The position numbers were made by a program, and so were the translations under genes. A stretch of DNA of 64,000 nt from Adenanthera pavonina (Eukaryota > Streptophyta > Magnoliopsida > Fabales > Fabaceae): the NCBI GenBank assembly GCA_026686845.1, contig JAIVEN010000002.1, positions 28,556,001-28,620,000 of the forward strand, read 5' to 3'. A model generated the notes under the pieces. It searched no databases. It was not told where the DNA came from and was given only the letters and a program-made list of their open reading frames with translations. This document shows positions 36,510 to 49,899 of this stretch, in pieces. Within the stretch, counting starts at the first letter, position 1; each line of letters starts with the position of its first letter.

Positions 36510-39237
36510 ACCGAACCCACCTGTCTCAGTCTTCAATTTTTTTTAATTATTATTAATAATGTTATGAGGTCAATTCAGATGGGTCGATCGGTGAATTAAT
36601 AAATTACTATTATTAGACTCTGATCAAGTTGAAGGTCTAGCTAAAAATATATCCCAGAAATTAGAATCAATAAAAGTTGATAAAAAAATTCAGTAAAATT
36701 AATTCAAAAATAATAAAAATTGATAAAAACTTGTAAAAAAATAAAATTAATAAACCTTAAACTAATATTTTCACCCATTCAATAATTTATCTAATTTTGA
36801 AAATATTAATGTTTCAAATAAGAATAGGGAAATTGCAGAGTGTTTTTTTTATTCTAATGTTTGAAAAATGTAGTATTTGATGACATTTTGTATTTTTTTT
36901 TTCAAATGCAGAATGTTTTCATTAAAAATTTTAAAAAATTAACGTATGTAATAATCTTTGCATCAACTATTCCCCCAATATGAGAGAGAATTAATGGATG
37001 TCTTTTTTTTGGGGGGCCAACAACGGATATCTTAATAATATCAAAGTTGAAATGAGAGACAATACATATTAGTCACCATAACTTTGATTTTTTTTTGCCG
37101 ACGTCACCATTTGCATTAAATGAAAATGTTGTAGTAAATAGAAATGTTGAAAAAAACTAACATAAAATAAGTTCGTTATTTTGACCATGACGAATTATAT
37201 ATAAAGAATTTTCAAATTCCTTTTGAATTTCTTTTTCTAGTTAGATACATATATTTCCAAGCTCAGTGTCTATATCATTTCTGGTCTTTTTCATATGACT
37301 TTTCAGTGCATTGTTGACTTTTAGATATGGATTTATACTATTATTTTTTGGCACATAATTAATACTATTAATATTAATTTTTTAATATAATTTTAGTTAG
37401 TTATATTCTACAAGATAAATATATTATATGTTATTTTTTAAATCTATTTATTCATTTTTCAATATAAAAATATATATTTTTTCATATATTTATTTGATTG
37501 GATGAAATTCAAATATTGTGGAATTTAAATGAAACTAACTCTTTCAATATAATTTTTTTTATTTATAAAATTTAAACTAAAAACATTATTTAAAAGGTAG
37601 AGTCTTTTGTCATCTAATCCAAATAAAATTTGAACTAAAAATTTTACTGGAGTCTTTTGTCATCTAACCCAGCCACCACCGTTAATTAAAAAAATATATT
37701 ATTTGTCAATATGTACAATTAAACTGTGTATAACATAATAATTTTGGATGTCATTTTGAAATACTTTCTTAATAATTAATTATCTTCATTTTTTCAAATG
37801 CTCCGCCCTAAACTTTTTCTCTCTCTCTCTCTCTCTCCAACCCCTGGAAGGGCGGCCCCTTCTTCTCTCGGCCTTAGACAGTTGCATTTCATTCTTTTGA
37901 ATATAACATTCAGTGGTTCAATATTAATTAATATAATTAACTTTTAAATTCAGAATAATAAATGTATTATAATTTGATTAATATCATTTATTAATAAATT
38001 TGTTAAATTTTTAAATAATTGTGTAAAAAATTAATATAAAACATATATTATCATTTCAAAGACTAAATTATGGAGATCATAACTAAATTAATTTTGACAA
38101 TTGATGGACTAAATTGTTGTGTTTACACATTTGAGAGACACATTATAAGAAGAAAATGTGAATGTATATGTTAATTGAGAGATATAGAAAAAAAGAGTAT
38201 ATGAGTATAATGTTGACGTATAAATTTCATACAAAATCAAATCATATATTATCCTTTCCAAGTACATGAATAAACTCTTTTTTTTTAACCAAAATCAGTC
38301 AAAGTAATTTGTTTGACCCATAGTTTTTTTTTAAGTATGAGTATTCTTCATCGGTAATAAGAATTAAACTCTGTTAGAGTATTAAAAGTAAATGGTGGAC
38401 CTTTATCAATTAAGTTTATTTTATATATAAAAACTACGAATCAAATCTACAACTATTTGTTTAAGGGGTAGATTAAGTGATTTTTTAAGAGTTAGGATTC
38501 CTGCACGAAATCTTTTATATTTTAGATGATTTATTGTAAAGCATAGTAGGTTATATTATCACTATATTAAAGTAAGTGGAACCATCAATTAGTGGATTGC
38601 TATCAAAATGTTCACCTTTTTGGTCTCTTTCCACACATGAACACGTGCATGCACACACATATGTATATATAATTATATATGTCCGATGGCTACTAAATAT
38701 ACTTTCTTTTATAAGATATTTTTAACTAAATCATAGATATTAAGAAAAATTGTTAAAATTGGTTGGGGTTTTAAAATTTTCAAAAATTACTACAATATTT
38801 CAAAACTATACATAATTAAAGTCATAAAAAGTGGCTCTCTTTTTCTACACATATAAGAGAAAGTAAAAAACCCTTCTGACAATATAGTAATAATATGAAG
38901 GGCATATTTGCAAAACCAAAATATATGCTTCTCACATTTTGCAAAAGGTTTTATAGTAAGAAAAATGAAAAACTTTTAGAAGGGATCTTATGAGTAGGAG
39001 TAAATTGAATTCTTACTTAGAAAAATAGAATTATGATTTTAAATATATAGAATATTTATAAAAAAAATATAAGCATATATTTAATATTTATGTATAATAT
39101 AAATATTTCATTAAGTTTTATTATTCATAAATCATAATAGCCTACAAACTCCGTGCATGTATTGCAATGGATTTACACTAGTTGTTTTGAAAAAAGGATT
39201 TAGTTTCAAGCAAAGCAGGATTCATGGGATAGCATCA
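36510..39237. other. AT-rich intergenic DNA, nothing recognised
   Basis: About 2.7 kb with no coding frame of note, except a CT-rich run at 37819-37838. No inverted repeats or transposase motifs were seen by eye. Confidence 0.5.
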
Positions 39238-40647
39238 AAGGTTATCAAAATTGGACTGGTTATTAAACTATTGAAGTACTGGTTAAGGTTTAATGGGTCA
39301 ACCCTAATTAAATCGTAATCAAATCGGTAGTAATAAAATTAATATATTTTTCGGTGTTGTCAGAATTGAATTGGATCTACTAGTTTCACTTGTTGAATTG
39401 AAAACCGATACTTAGTCTGATCTAGACAAGGGAAAGAATCAACCGATTTCAAAATTAGTAAGAACTAGTAAAAAACTGGTGGAACCGGCCATAAATTGGT
39501 AGAATAGGTCAAATTATATTTAATTTTAAGACAAAATAATATTATTTTTAGTACTATATAGTATTATTTTTTGTATAATTAATATTACAATATTGTATGT
39601 GCATTATTATCATACAAAATTATTAATAATGATGAATTTATTTAATAAATAATACAATAATAGATAATTAGTTTATTATTTTGAATTAAAAATATAGTCA
39701 TAAATGAATATTAACTTATTTAGATTTTAATATTAAGTTATGAAACTTATTAATAATAGTTTTTTTAATTTTCTATATAATATATTACATATAAAATTAA
39801 AAATATATTAATTTTATTACTACAATTTTTATTATGGTTCAATCATAGTTGAACCATTGAATATTGAACAAGTGCCATAAGTTTCATAACTTAATGAAAT
39901 TAATATGTTTATAATTTTATATGTTATATATTATATTAAATTACTCCTTTTCGTTCGTAAAAACTATTATTTTATGATTTTCATATAGACTAAAAATGCT
40001 ATTAAATAATTTAGAATATTGAAAAATTTAATAGCATCTTACCAAGATTACCTTAATTCAAATACTCTCTTAAATGTTTCATTTGATATTAATGAAAGGT
40101 AAAACAGTAAAATAAGTAATTAATATTTTATTAAAATTTTAAAAGATAAATATTGTGAAAAATCTTAAAAACTCTAAAATAACAATTTATGTAAACCGAA
40201 GGAGTAAAAAACTATAATTAATAAGTTTTATAAGTTAATATTAAAGTACGAATAAGTTTATATTTATTGATAATCATATTTTTAATTCAAAATAGTCAAC
40301 TAATTATCTCTTGTCATATTATTTATTAAGTAAATTTATTATTATTAATAATTTTTTTATCATAATAATACATGTATAATATTATAATATTGATAAAAAA
40401 TTATACAAAAAATATATATTGCTAAAAATAACGCTATTTTATCTTAAAATTAAAAATAAAAATTAAAAAAAATTTGACAATTTCACAATTGATTCTACTA
40501 GTTCATGGTTGGTTTCCTTAATTATTGGCTAGTTCTCACCAGTTTTGAAATTAGTGGATTCTCTACCATGTTCGAATAGGATCAGACACTAATTCCTAAC
40601 TCAACTGGTCAAACTAACTGATTTAATCCGGTTTTGACAATATTGGA
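39238..40647. repeat. large foldback (inverted-repeat) element
   Basis: The left arm (from GGTTATCAAAATTGGACTGG) and the right arm read on the other strand (TCCAATATTGTCAAAACCGG) match, diverged, for several hundred bases: the words around GACAAAATAATATTATTTTT at 39530 recur inverted at 40425-40445. The loop region carries the MITE 39944-40204. Both edges carry ACCGGTT-like words. No coding capacity. The stretch at 7502-7998 is related to one arm. Confidence 0.6.
39944..40204. repeat. TA-flanked MITE in the foldback loop
   Basis: Starts CTCCTTTTCGTTCG and ends ACCGAAGGAG, TA on both sides, about 261 bp. Placed near the centre of the inverted structure. Confidence 0.6.
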
Positions 40648-40649
40648 TA

Positions 40650-40914
40650 CTCCCTCTGGTCCTATATATAAGACCATTTTAACCGAATCACGCGAATTAA
40701 GAAAGGAAGTTAAAACTAATTAACTACCTCGATTTCTCCAAAAATTTCAACCTTTTTCCAAAACTACCCTTATTTAATCTCTCTCTTTTTCTCTTTGAAT
40801 ACATTAAATAGGGGCATTTTTTTGGAAATGCATAATAAATACCACCTCGTATATTGTAAAGGATCTTATATTTAGGACCAAGACAAAATGTCCTATATAT
40901 AGGACCGGAGGGAG
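40650..40914. repeat. Stowaway-like MITE, family A, reverse orientation
   Basis: 265 bp, starting CTCCCTCTGGTCCTATATAT and ending TATATAGGACCGGAGGGAG, TA duplicated on both sides. The best-preserved terminal inverted repeats of the family in this window. Inverted relative to the 2433 and 33531 copies. Confidence 0.85.
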
Positions 40915-40924
40915 TAGCATATTA

Positions 40925-41409
40925 CTCCTTTTGTCCTATATTATAAGACAATGAGAGGGGTTTCACGTATATTAAGAAATATTTATTATATCATTAAATT
41001 AAAAAAATGAAAATTTTCAATTTTACCCTTATTGATTTCACTCTTTTATTTAAATATAATATAAGTTATAATACTAATAATAAAATAAATGAGAAAAAAA
41101 TGACACATCACTATTATTATGTTTGATAGAAAGAAAGTTGAATTCAATAAAAGAAAAATGATAGAGAAAATCCATTTTTTTATAGCAAGAGAAAATATAT
41201 CTTAATATATTTAGTTTAGAATGGAAAAATTATTATTGACTATAAAAAATATTAAAATTTTTAATAAAAGAGTTATAATTAGCTATCAAATATATTAAAA
41301 TAAATTTTTTTTAAATTAATTTTTTTCTATTAAATATAATCTGTACGTTGCTTTATATTATAAGATAAAAAATTTATTTTTATACATTATCTTGAAACAT
41401 GACACGAAG
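40925..41409. repeat. possible degenerate MITE
   Basis: CTCCTTTTGTCCTATATTAT at the left, GACACGAAG at the right, TA on both sides. It is longer than the other MITEs and its right end is weak, so it may be two elements or a chance pair. Confidence 0.35.
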
Positions 41410-41934
41410 TACCATTTTTAGGAATGCTACGTGCCCAACTATGTGCTGACTTTGAATACCAATTAAAAGATGGCTTTAACCACCCACCATGGTCATCCCC
41501 TTCTTCCTCTCGGGGGGAAAAAAATAATAAAAGGACCGACAATGAGAAATAGTAGTTGACTTGGTCTTCTAGTATTGATAACTATTAGTTATTTTTTATA
41601 AATTTTTAGAATATTAATTATTTTATTTTTAAAATATTTTTATATAATCATAAAAAAATATTAATTATTTAAATTTATAATATTTATTAAAAATTAAAAA
41701 TTAAAAATATATTTATTTTAAAATAATTTTATTAATATAATAATTTTTTTTTTAATTTTTATGAATTAGTTAAAAGAGATTTAATTGAAATCCTAACATT
41801 TATACACTTAGTCAAAAAGTAGGTGCGTTCCTTTTTTTTTTTGGACAACAGTCAACAAATTGGTGCTGAATTCCAGTAGTGTCTACTGCCTAGACTTTAA
41901 GAGCACCGCTTTCAAGAACATTTTGAATAATTTA

Positions 41935-43266
41935 GGGTAAAATATATAAAATGCCCCCAACCGTTAAGCTAATTACAAATAACCCCTTCATCTTTTAAAA
42001 TTTAAATTTAATCTCAATGACCTTTTAAACTTAAAGGCCTAAGTAACTCTGTTAACTTACTAACAGGTATTGCCATGTCAGATTAACGAAGGTCAAATAC
42101 CATCCAACATGGAATAAAATTAGTTCATTAATGTTTTCATTCAATTTAAGTGTAGGGCCAATGTAATTTTACCCATTTAATAAAACACACAATATGCGTG
42201 GTCCTTCACTTTTTGGACCCCACATATACATTTCCATTAATTATAAACGTTCATTTTTGAATATCTTAACTGAAAAAATAGAAACCCCAAGAAAAATAAG
42301 TTTAGACTCTAACTTATATATCTTTTTTTTCAATCAAAATAATCATTTATATATATATATTTTTCAATTTTTTTAATTTTTTTTATATAAACCTATACAG
42401 ACCCGCATATAAATCTATAAATAAATATCCATATTTTTTCCAATTTTTTCTTTTTTAAAAAAAGGAGCCACATATGGGTACTGTATCTATTTCTTCCCAC
42501 AAGCAATCACAACCAAAATAGAATACACAATAGAAGCAAAATTGATTATTTTTTCAAAGAAACAAAATAGAATACAGGTGGAAATTTTATAAGATTGAAT
42601 AAAATAATAAGAAACCAAAATACCATATACAATATAGCTTTCGAATAAGAAAGAAGAAAAAGTACCATGAGATTTTTTTTTATCTGTAGTCACAACTTAA
42701 AAAAAAATTAATTCAAAGAATATATTTTTATTTTTATGAACCAAAGAATATAGTTTAGGTTGAAAAACAAGAGGGCCTTTTAAAATAATGAAACTTTCAA
42801 CTTCTATTGGGTAATTTAACAGTGAATCATAAAAGAGAAGAAATATGCTACAATTGTAATGCTTTCATTTTAAAATATAATAACCCTGCAATTTTTTCTC
42901 TGTGCGATACTGTGATAAGTCTGTCATCGCTGCCAAAATTGCAATTGCCGCAGTGGAAAGCTTTCTTTCACGGAAGATTGAAGGAGAGTTTCTTTTGTGA
43001 AAATGACATTTTTAGCCTGGGGAGAAATTGCATAAATAACCTATTGGTTAAAAAAAAAAATAACCCTAATTTTGCATAAGATACCACATATGCTTCATTA
43101 ATGTGATGTGGCAGATCATGTTAGTAAATTAACGGTAATACTACCAACAATGGGGGGTTCTAGGTCAAAAAGTAAAATGTTAAGGAAGTTAATTTTCAAC
43201 TTTAAAAGATAAAGGGATTATTTACATCTAACTTAAGAGTTTCAGGTGATTTTATGTATTTTGGCC
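41935..43266. mobile_element. non-autonomous Mutator-like element with perfect 9-bp target duplication
   Basis: 1332 bp. The left end GGGTAAAATATATAAAATG and the right end on the other strand, GGCCAAAATACATAAAATC, continue as long, diverged inverted repeats for roughly 150-200 bp (both contain AACCCC-type, TCTTTTAAA and TTAACTTACTAACA-type words). AATAATTTA flanks both ends exactly (41926-41934 and 43267-43275). Long TIRs with a 9-bp duplication define Mutator-type elements. There is no transposase. The interior has a less A+T-rich block at 42850-43040 inside an open frame (42807-43079) that may be a captured fragment. Confidence 0.85.
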
Positions 43267-43275
43267 AATAATTTA

Positions 43276-44820
43276 TATTTTATTAGTTTTATTGAATTTT
43301 ATTATGTTTATTTTACACGAGATAAAATTCAAATAAAATATAATCTTTCAATTATCTCTTTATGAAATATGAATTCTATAAAAAAGAGAATAATGAAATA
43401 CTGAGTGTTTAATCTTGAAGGTCTATAAAAAATGTCGATCAAATCTAGATCCTTGAGTTCACCAATCTCAACTTTAGTAGGGTTATGGAGATTGATGAGA
43501 GAAATAAATTTCATAAAATATAATACTACTTTTAATTCTATATATAAATCATTTTTAACTAATTTATATAGATTAAAAAAATTAAAATTAAATAATGACA
43601 TTGAATTTTTTAAAAATTATTATATATAACTTTCTAAAATTACTCTTAGTTGAACTCATTGAATTCTCATCCATTTTACTAGTTATTCTCTCTTGATGCA
43701 TCATCACCTAATTGTTTTTAATGTTCCCTCCCATGATTATGAAGGGCAAATTGTGAAACAAATCTTTAATGATTCATTAATTTTTTAAAATGATTTATAT
43801 TAAGGATCAATAATTTCTTTTAGAATGTAAATTATATATAGGACAGAAGACTGTGTAGTTATAAAGAGAAAAACTAAGAAAATATCGTATCTTAAGAGAG
43901 CCTATTTATATGGATCCTACAATCTTAATCTTTTTTTTTTTTACTTGTACACTATGTATCATTCCTTTTGGTTCTAATTATAAACTCATTTTAACATTTC
44001 TTAATAATTCTTAGTATATTATAAGATCTTTTACAAAATGCATGAAGCATTTACTAATTTTTTTATCCAAATATGCCCTTCATAATTATTGTATTGAATT
44101 GAAAGTAGCGCTTTTGACTTTCTTTTTCATATGGAGAAAAAATGAGCCATTTTTTATCACTTTATTTGGTTGGATATTTTTATGAGTTTAATTAGGAGTA
44201 ATTTTAGAATATTATAATATTTTGAAAAAATAAAACCTCAACTAATTTTTATTACTTTTATTAATCTATATGATTTGGTTAAAAAGTGTGTCATGCTTTG
44301 TTTGGATGGAATAAGAAAGCTACAAAAATGCATTATATATGAATTTTTTAATTTAAATCTAATATTAAATAAGTTTATTTTCAAACAGAGTTATATATGA
44401 CTTTTTATTTTAATATTTATAATTTATATATATAAATAGGTTGACCTGGAAAATGTTTAATTTATATGACTTTTTATTTTTCAATATATTTTCGGAACAA
44501 TGCAATCCAAGCGTGACACTGAAATACTTGCAGGGTTTGGATATCTTTATCAAATGTAGAATCTATAATAAATCACGTTATTAACAAATAATTAACAATG
44601 CATATCATTCCTCAAATTCCATAAAATCTATGGGCCCCACATCTACTGAGATTAAAAAAAATAAACCCCTCAAGATTATACAAAGGGTGCAAGACAAAAC
44701 TTTTTTTTTTTTTTGAAGAAAAAAGAACGAAAACTGGCAGCCACCCATTGTCAACTAACAAAGACATTTTCATAGTGAACAAATGATAGGGGTTGTACTG
44801 ATACAACTCCAAAAGCATAT
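43276..44820. other. AT-rich intergenic DNA, nothing recognised
   Basis: No gene or clear repeat. Opposed frames at 43329-43601 and 43432-43629 are shadows of each other in A+T-rich DNA and show no family motif. Confidence 0.5.
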
Positions 44821-46335
44821 ATTTATATAAGGCTAAAATACACGTAAGGTCCCATAAATTTTAGATCACCTACATATCACGACTTTAACATCTAAAGTTT
44901 AAAATAAAGATCTTCATTAATGGTTTTTGCTATCTCATTATTTATTTTTGTTGGTCATATGCCATATCATTCTACCAAAGAATACTTGGCCTCTGATATG
45001 GAATTTTGAGTATTTTAATTATTTTATTTAGACTGAAAAATAGCATCTAGCCCGTTTTGTCATTTTCTCCCTAAAATCCCATTGGCTTCATCCTTGGTTT
45101 TTTTACCGGGATACATCAACCAAAGAAATAATTTTCTGGTATGCTATAAATTAAAAATTAGTTACCCAAATGCTATAAATTATATGATCTCAGTTTGTCA
45201 AAGTTCGAGAAAATGTGTACTGATATCATAGAATAATACAAGATATGATATTGTTTTGACAAGAAATGAACAAAGAGATATCTCAGTTTCCTTTAAATCA
45301 ATATATAATGATACCAAATAAAAATCTCGGTTTCACTAAACCGAGATCTTATTTTTTCAAACATATAGATTTTGGTTTTCAGAAAACCAAGACCCTATAC
45401 TAGACAAAAATAAAAGAATAACGAGGAAATGTGATATTTAGACATACAGATTTTTTAAATGAGATAGGTTTTTTTTAATAATGTATATCCCATATAAGAA
45501 ACTTTTAATTATTATTTTACACATATTAAAAAATATTTAAATAATTAAATTTGTTATAAAATTTCAATATTTTACTTTTATTAATTTATATTATCTTTCA
45601 TACTTCTCATATTATTTATTTCTTATTTATTAATTACTATTAATTACTTCCTTTGATCCTTTTAATAAAGAACTTTTAACAACTTCACATAAATTAAGAA
45701 AATTAGTTATTTGCTTAAAATTTCAAAAAAAAAAAACTAAACATTCATTTTCTATCTCTATTTATTATAATAATATAATTTACATTAAATAAAAATTTTC
45801 TATCATTATCAAGTTGAAAAGTACGAGACTATTGAAAGAAAACTAAAAATATTATTAATTGAACAATTGAAAGTGTTTTTTTCATAAAAAAAATTTAATA
45901 ATAATTTATAAGAAGAAATAAATGTCGGAGGGTAAAGCAGAAAGAATATGACTAAATATTATAAGGTATTATATAAAGATGATCAAAAAAAGTTTTAGAA
46001 GGCCTCTTATAAAAGAAACTGAGGAGAATATACACTAGAGATATAAAAAAATTATTATTATATCAAATAATATTACAAAATATCTTATATTTGAATCAAA
46101 TAATGTTTTAAAAAATTATCTATTATTTAAAAGTGAAATGAATATATAGCTAATTATGTATAGCTTTAAATAATTTATCTTATTAAAATTTTTTTTAATT
46201 CATACTTTAAATTTTATGCTTTAAAGAAATAAATGATAAGACGCAACACATTCGTCTTGTGAAGCCAAAAGAAAAGTGTTGAAATCCCAACAAACACATA
46301 AAGGAATAGAGGGATGGAGTACTATGCGCTGCATT

Positions 46336-46461
46336 AAACCCCACTTAAAGGAATAGAAGGAGGTACCATGCATGTAATTTTTTTTTGGTGAATTACAAAA
46401 ACCCCACTTAAAGGAATAGAAGGAGGTACCATGCATGTAATTTTTTTTTGGTGAATTACAA
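46336..46461. repeat. 63-bp tandem duplication
   Basis: The unit beginning ACCCCACTTAAAGGAATAG and ending GGTGAATTACA occurs twice in a row with no visible differences, so the duplication is recent. Confidence 0.9.
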
Positions 46462-46989
46462 GACTTGCCACTATAAAGCAACTTAGGAGGGAGTACAAAG
46501 TTGGTTAATCTTTTTTTCTTTTTATTTTGAAATGACAACACCAAAAGTCACAGGAAAGAATCAGACGATAGGAGTAATATGCACTTGGCAAGAAAATGTT
46601 TAATATATATATATATATTTGAAGATCTTGGTTGAAGATTTTTTGACAAGACTTGATCTCTCTTGAACCGAGATCTTCGCATAAGCATGTTAAAATGAAA
46701 TCGAGATTCAGGTAATCTTCTTTTTCAAAAGACAATGTTTGTAAAAGTAAGAGAAACTGAGTTTCAGGTAATATATTTTTCTTAAAAAAGACAAGGCACA
46801 ATATTGTATGTTGTGTCTTGTTTGGTTAGATTGAGATCAGTCACTTTGACTAGGCTAAATAAAGGAATGTGCGAAGCAGGGGAAGCGTGAAACTGCAAAC
46901 TTGTTTACAAGCACAAGGCATATCGCCATGTTTTTCAAGTTTGTCAATTTCATATTTTTAAGTAAGGATAACGCTCTGCGTGTTTTACT

Positions 46990-47315
46990 TCTTCTCTCCA
47001 TTTCAGATTTTAGAGGAATTAGTGGAGCTCTTCAAATTTTCTTCCTCCGTTGTTCATCTTCATCTTAGATTTGTTTTATAATTTTTGGTGCATTTTGCTT
47101 GAAATTTTATTGAATTTTTTTCACATTCTTCATTTATTTCATATTTTTAAGTAACTGTAAGTAGTACTCTTGGCTCATTTTCTTCATTTTAGAATTTAGA
47201 GAAGCTAGTGGAACTCTTCAAATCTTCTTCCTATGTCTTTTATCTTTATCTCAGATCTGTTTTCGTAATTTTTGATACATTTTGCTTGAAACTTTACTAT
47301 TTTTTTTATATTTAG
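46990..47315. repeat. diverged direct duplication of about 180 bp
   Basis: Segment near 47000 (TTTAGAGGAATTAGTGGAGC, CTTCAAATTTTCTTCCT, TTTTGCTTGAAA) recurs from about 47180 (TTTAGAGAAGCTAGTGGAAC, CTTCAAATCTTCTTCCT, TTTTGCTTGAAA). Older than the 63-bp duplication nearby. Confidence 0.65.
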
Positions 47316-47449
47316 TTTTTATCTCTATATTTACTTATTTATTTTGTCAATTTTTACTAAAATAAGTATAATCATCTCTATAATATGTTTTGCCAATTCC
47401 TCCTGTTGAGTCTCCTACATTTGATTTGAATACTCTACTATTTCCTTAG

Positions 47450-47554
47450 ACTACAAAGTCACCTGAATCTCAACATGAGGAACCAATAAGACAAGAACGA
47501 CCACAACGTGTTAGAAGGAGACCGAGATGTGGTACAAGAAGTCATTATATATAG
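47450..47554 (+). pseudogene. relic C-terminal exon, possibly plant mobile domain type
   Basis: After a pyrimidine-rich acceptor (TACTATTTCCTTAG) an open exon of 34 codons runs to TAG and ends PQRVRRRPRCGTRSHY. Basic, Pro/Arg-rich endings with a C-G-T core are, as I recall, seen at the C-termini of plant mobile domain / 'phosphatase 7 long form' transposon-derived proteins, a group found inside Mutator-like elements. The location in a long-TIR element fits. The assignment is an inference from a short stretch, and no upstream exon was recognised. Confidence 0.35.
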
Positions 47555-48731
47555 GATCTCCATAATTTTTTCTTCCCAAAGGAAAAATTTATCTTTAATT
47601 ATTGTATCAAATTCTAATCTTAATTGCTTGTTATTAATTATTATTTGTTAATTTATTATCAATTAATATAATTAATTATTAATTAATAAAAAATTTTCCT
47701 CTACTTATTTTTAGTATTTAATTAAAAATTATTAATTTCAATAATATTTGTTATTTTTTAAATAGACATTATTTTTTAATCATTACTTAATCATTTCTTT
47801 TTATCATTATTCCATGATTATGAAATTTGATTAATTGTTACACAATTATCCGTCATCAATCATTACTAATTATTATATTTATTACTCAATCATTATTTAT
47901 CATTACATAATTATTGTAACAATTTTTATTAATTTTTTAACCATCAAATAATACACATCTTGACTTGTTTTAAACCGATTTTTGATTAAAAAAAAAAGTC
48001 AAATCAGCTTGTCTTAAACCGAGATGATTTATACTATTTTAAGAAAACTTTTCAAACTTATAGCATATGGAGAAAAACTCTTCTAACTTGTAGTACCGTG
48101 GTCAATTTTCCTTCATCCTCAACTCCTTTCACAGCAAATTCATGAAGTTTTCAAGAGGTAGCTATATTCTAGTCTCTTCCCAAAGAGCAACTTGCATTCA
48201 TTAGACTAATTATTTTGAGTTGTAAAAATTATTGAAAGTGAGTTGTACCTCTTCCATTAAGACATTTTCTATACACACGGCTATGAATCAAACCCAACTT
48301 GCATTCATTAAACTAATCTTTTTGAGACGTAAAAATCATTAAAAGTGGATGTACCTCTCCCATCAAAATATTTTCTATACATATGGCTACATATCAAATC
48401 CAAGATAACATGCTTAAGGGATCTATCCATTTACTAATTGGGTCAGTATATTGTTGGTGGGAGGATATGATTTTTGAGTCTAAATAAAATAATGGAATAC
48501 TTGAAATTCCATATAAGATGCCAAGCATTCGTTGCCAGAATGATATGACATGATCAGCAAAAAATGAGATAGCAAAAATTATTAAATTTAACTGCAACTT
48601 TAATGGTGGGAGAGATGGTGGTCAAAATATAAAACATAAAAGCCTTTATTCTAAACTTTTAGAAGTTAGGGAAGTGATATGTAATTGAACCAAAGTTAAG
48701 AGAAATTATGTGTATTTTTCCCTATATAAAA

Positions 48732-49899
48732 AATCTCTATTCCTTGGATAATTTTAAGATGTAATATGATATATGTTCCGTACTTCATGATAAAGTATTT
48801 TTTATTTTTATTTTTACAAAATTCTAAAATGATTTAAGATTTATAAGAAAACTCAATTTTTTAATGTAGATATCTTTATATTATTTTTAAAATACTTGTT
48901 TAAAACTTAATTTTTTTTATATCTTTTATTTTTTATTCATAAATTTATTAAATATATACATTATTTTATATGTATATCTCTTATATTTATATTTAAAATT
49001 TTAAAATTTATCATATTCAATGTGTCATATTATATCATATATGATACTCATACTCCTATCTTTGTATCATAATATAAAATTAATTTAAAACAAAATTCCT
49101 GTCATTTGAATACTTAAATGTGCTAAAATTAGAATTCCTGTCATTTTTTAATTACTTCTATTAAACCTTCGAATTTATTCAAGTAGCATTTTGATACACG
49201 AGTTTTTTGTTTTAAAGAATTTAGACATGTGAGAAGTAAATATGTCGTTTCTAGTACATGCACAGTTTGATGTCAAAATGAATGATTTGTCGGCCCAACA
49301 CCTTTGTTTGGTATTCACAATTATTAGATTTGAAAGCAAATAAATAATGAAAAAGTTAATAAAATAGATAAAAAAATGATCCTCCTATCTTGACATTAAA
49401 AAAAAAAGAAAGAAAGAAATGGAAGAATAACAGCAAGGAAGTTTTCTCATTGTTTGTAATTCCCTTTTTACAAGGTAGTGATAGAACACGTACCGTTGAG
49501 GCTTGAACCTAACAATTAAGTTTTGTATGACAATAATGATTGATTGTCTCCCAGACCTTCATGTCTTCTATTTGTTTTCCACTGTGTATGGAAACCAGTT
49601 TGCAAAACATGGACTTGGTTCAAATGACCAAAAAACAAAAGAAAAAGAAAAAAAAGTTGATAGATGCATTAATTCAAACATGAATTTAGGGGTAAATTAC
49701 TTTGTCTGAAATGTGAGTTTAGAAAAACCAAACAAGTAATTGATGATTGCATTGCCTCAAACATGATTTTCGTTATTGCAAACAGAAAACTAAAAACATT
49801 TATTGTTTTTGACCTAGCATTCTATTGAGTTTTGTAGCACAATAATTCACCCAACAAAATACATAAGAGTATATATTAGTTTTACCTGAGAGCTGAAGC
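48732..49899. other. AT-rich intergenic DNA, nothing recognised
   Basis: No gene or strong repeat. The frame 49503-49709 shows no family motif. Confidence 0.5.

Larger units (their letters stand above)
44831..48722. mobile_element. Mutator-like element with long TIRs, 3.9 kb
   Basis: The left end GGCTAAAATACACG and the right end (other strand) GGGAAAAATACACA begin inverted repeats that stay alignable for about 230 bp, with shared blocks such as TTTTTGCTATCTCATT and TATTTAGACTSAAAAAT. Flanks TTTATATAA and TATATAAAA agree at 7 of 9 positions, a weak duplication in A/T-rich DNA. The interior carries AAACCGAGATCTT repeats in both orientations, a local tandem duplication, and one relic exon (47450-47554). 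No transposase is recognisable. Confidence 0.7.

Noticed and set aside
46221..46544. 107-codon minus-strand frame with an internal 21-residue duplication
   Set aside because: The protein repeat is simply the 63-bp DNA duplication (a multiple of 3) read through; no homology to any family that I recognise.
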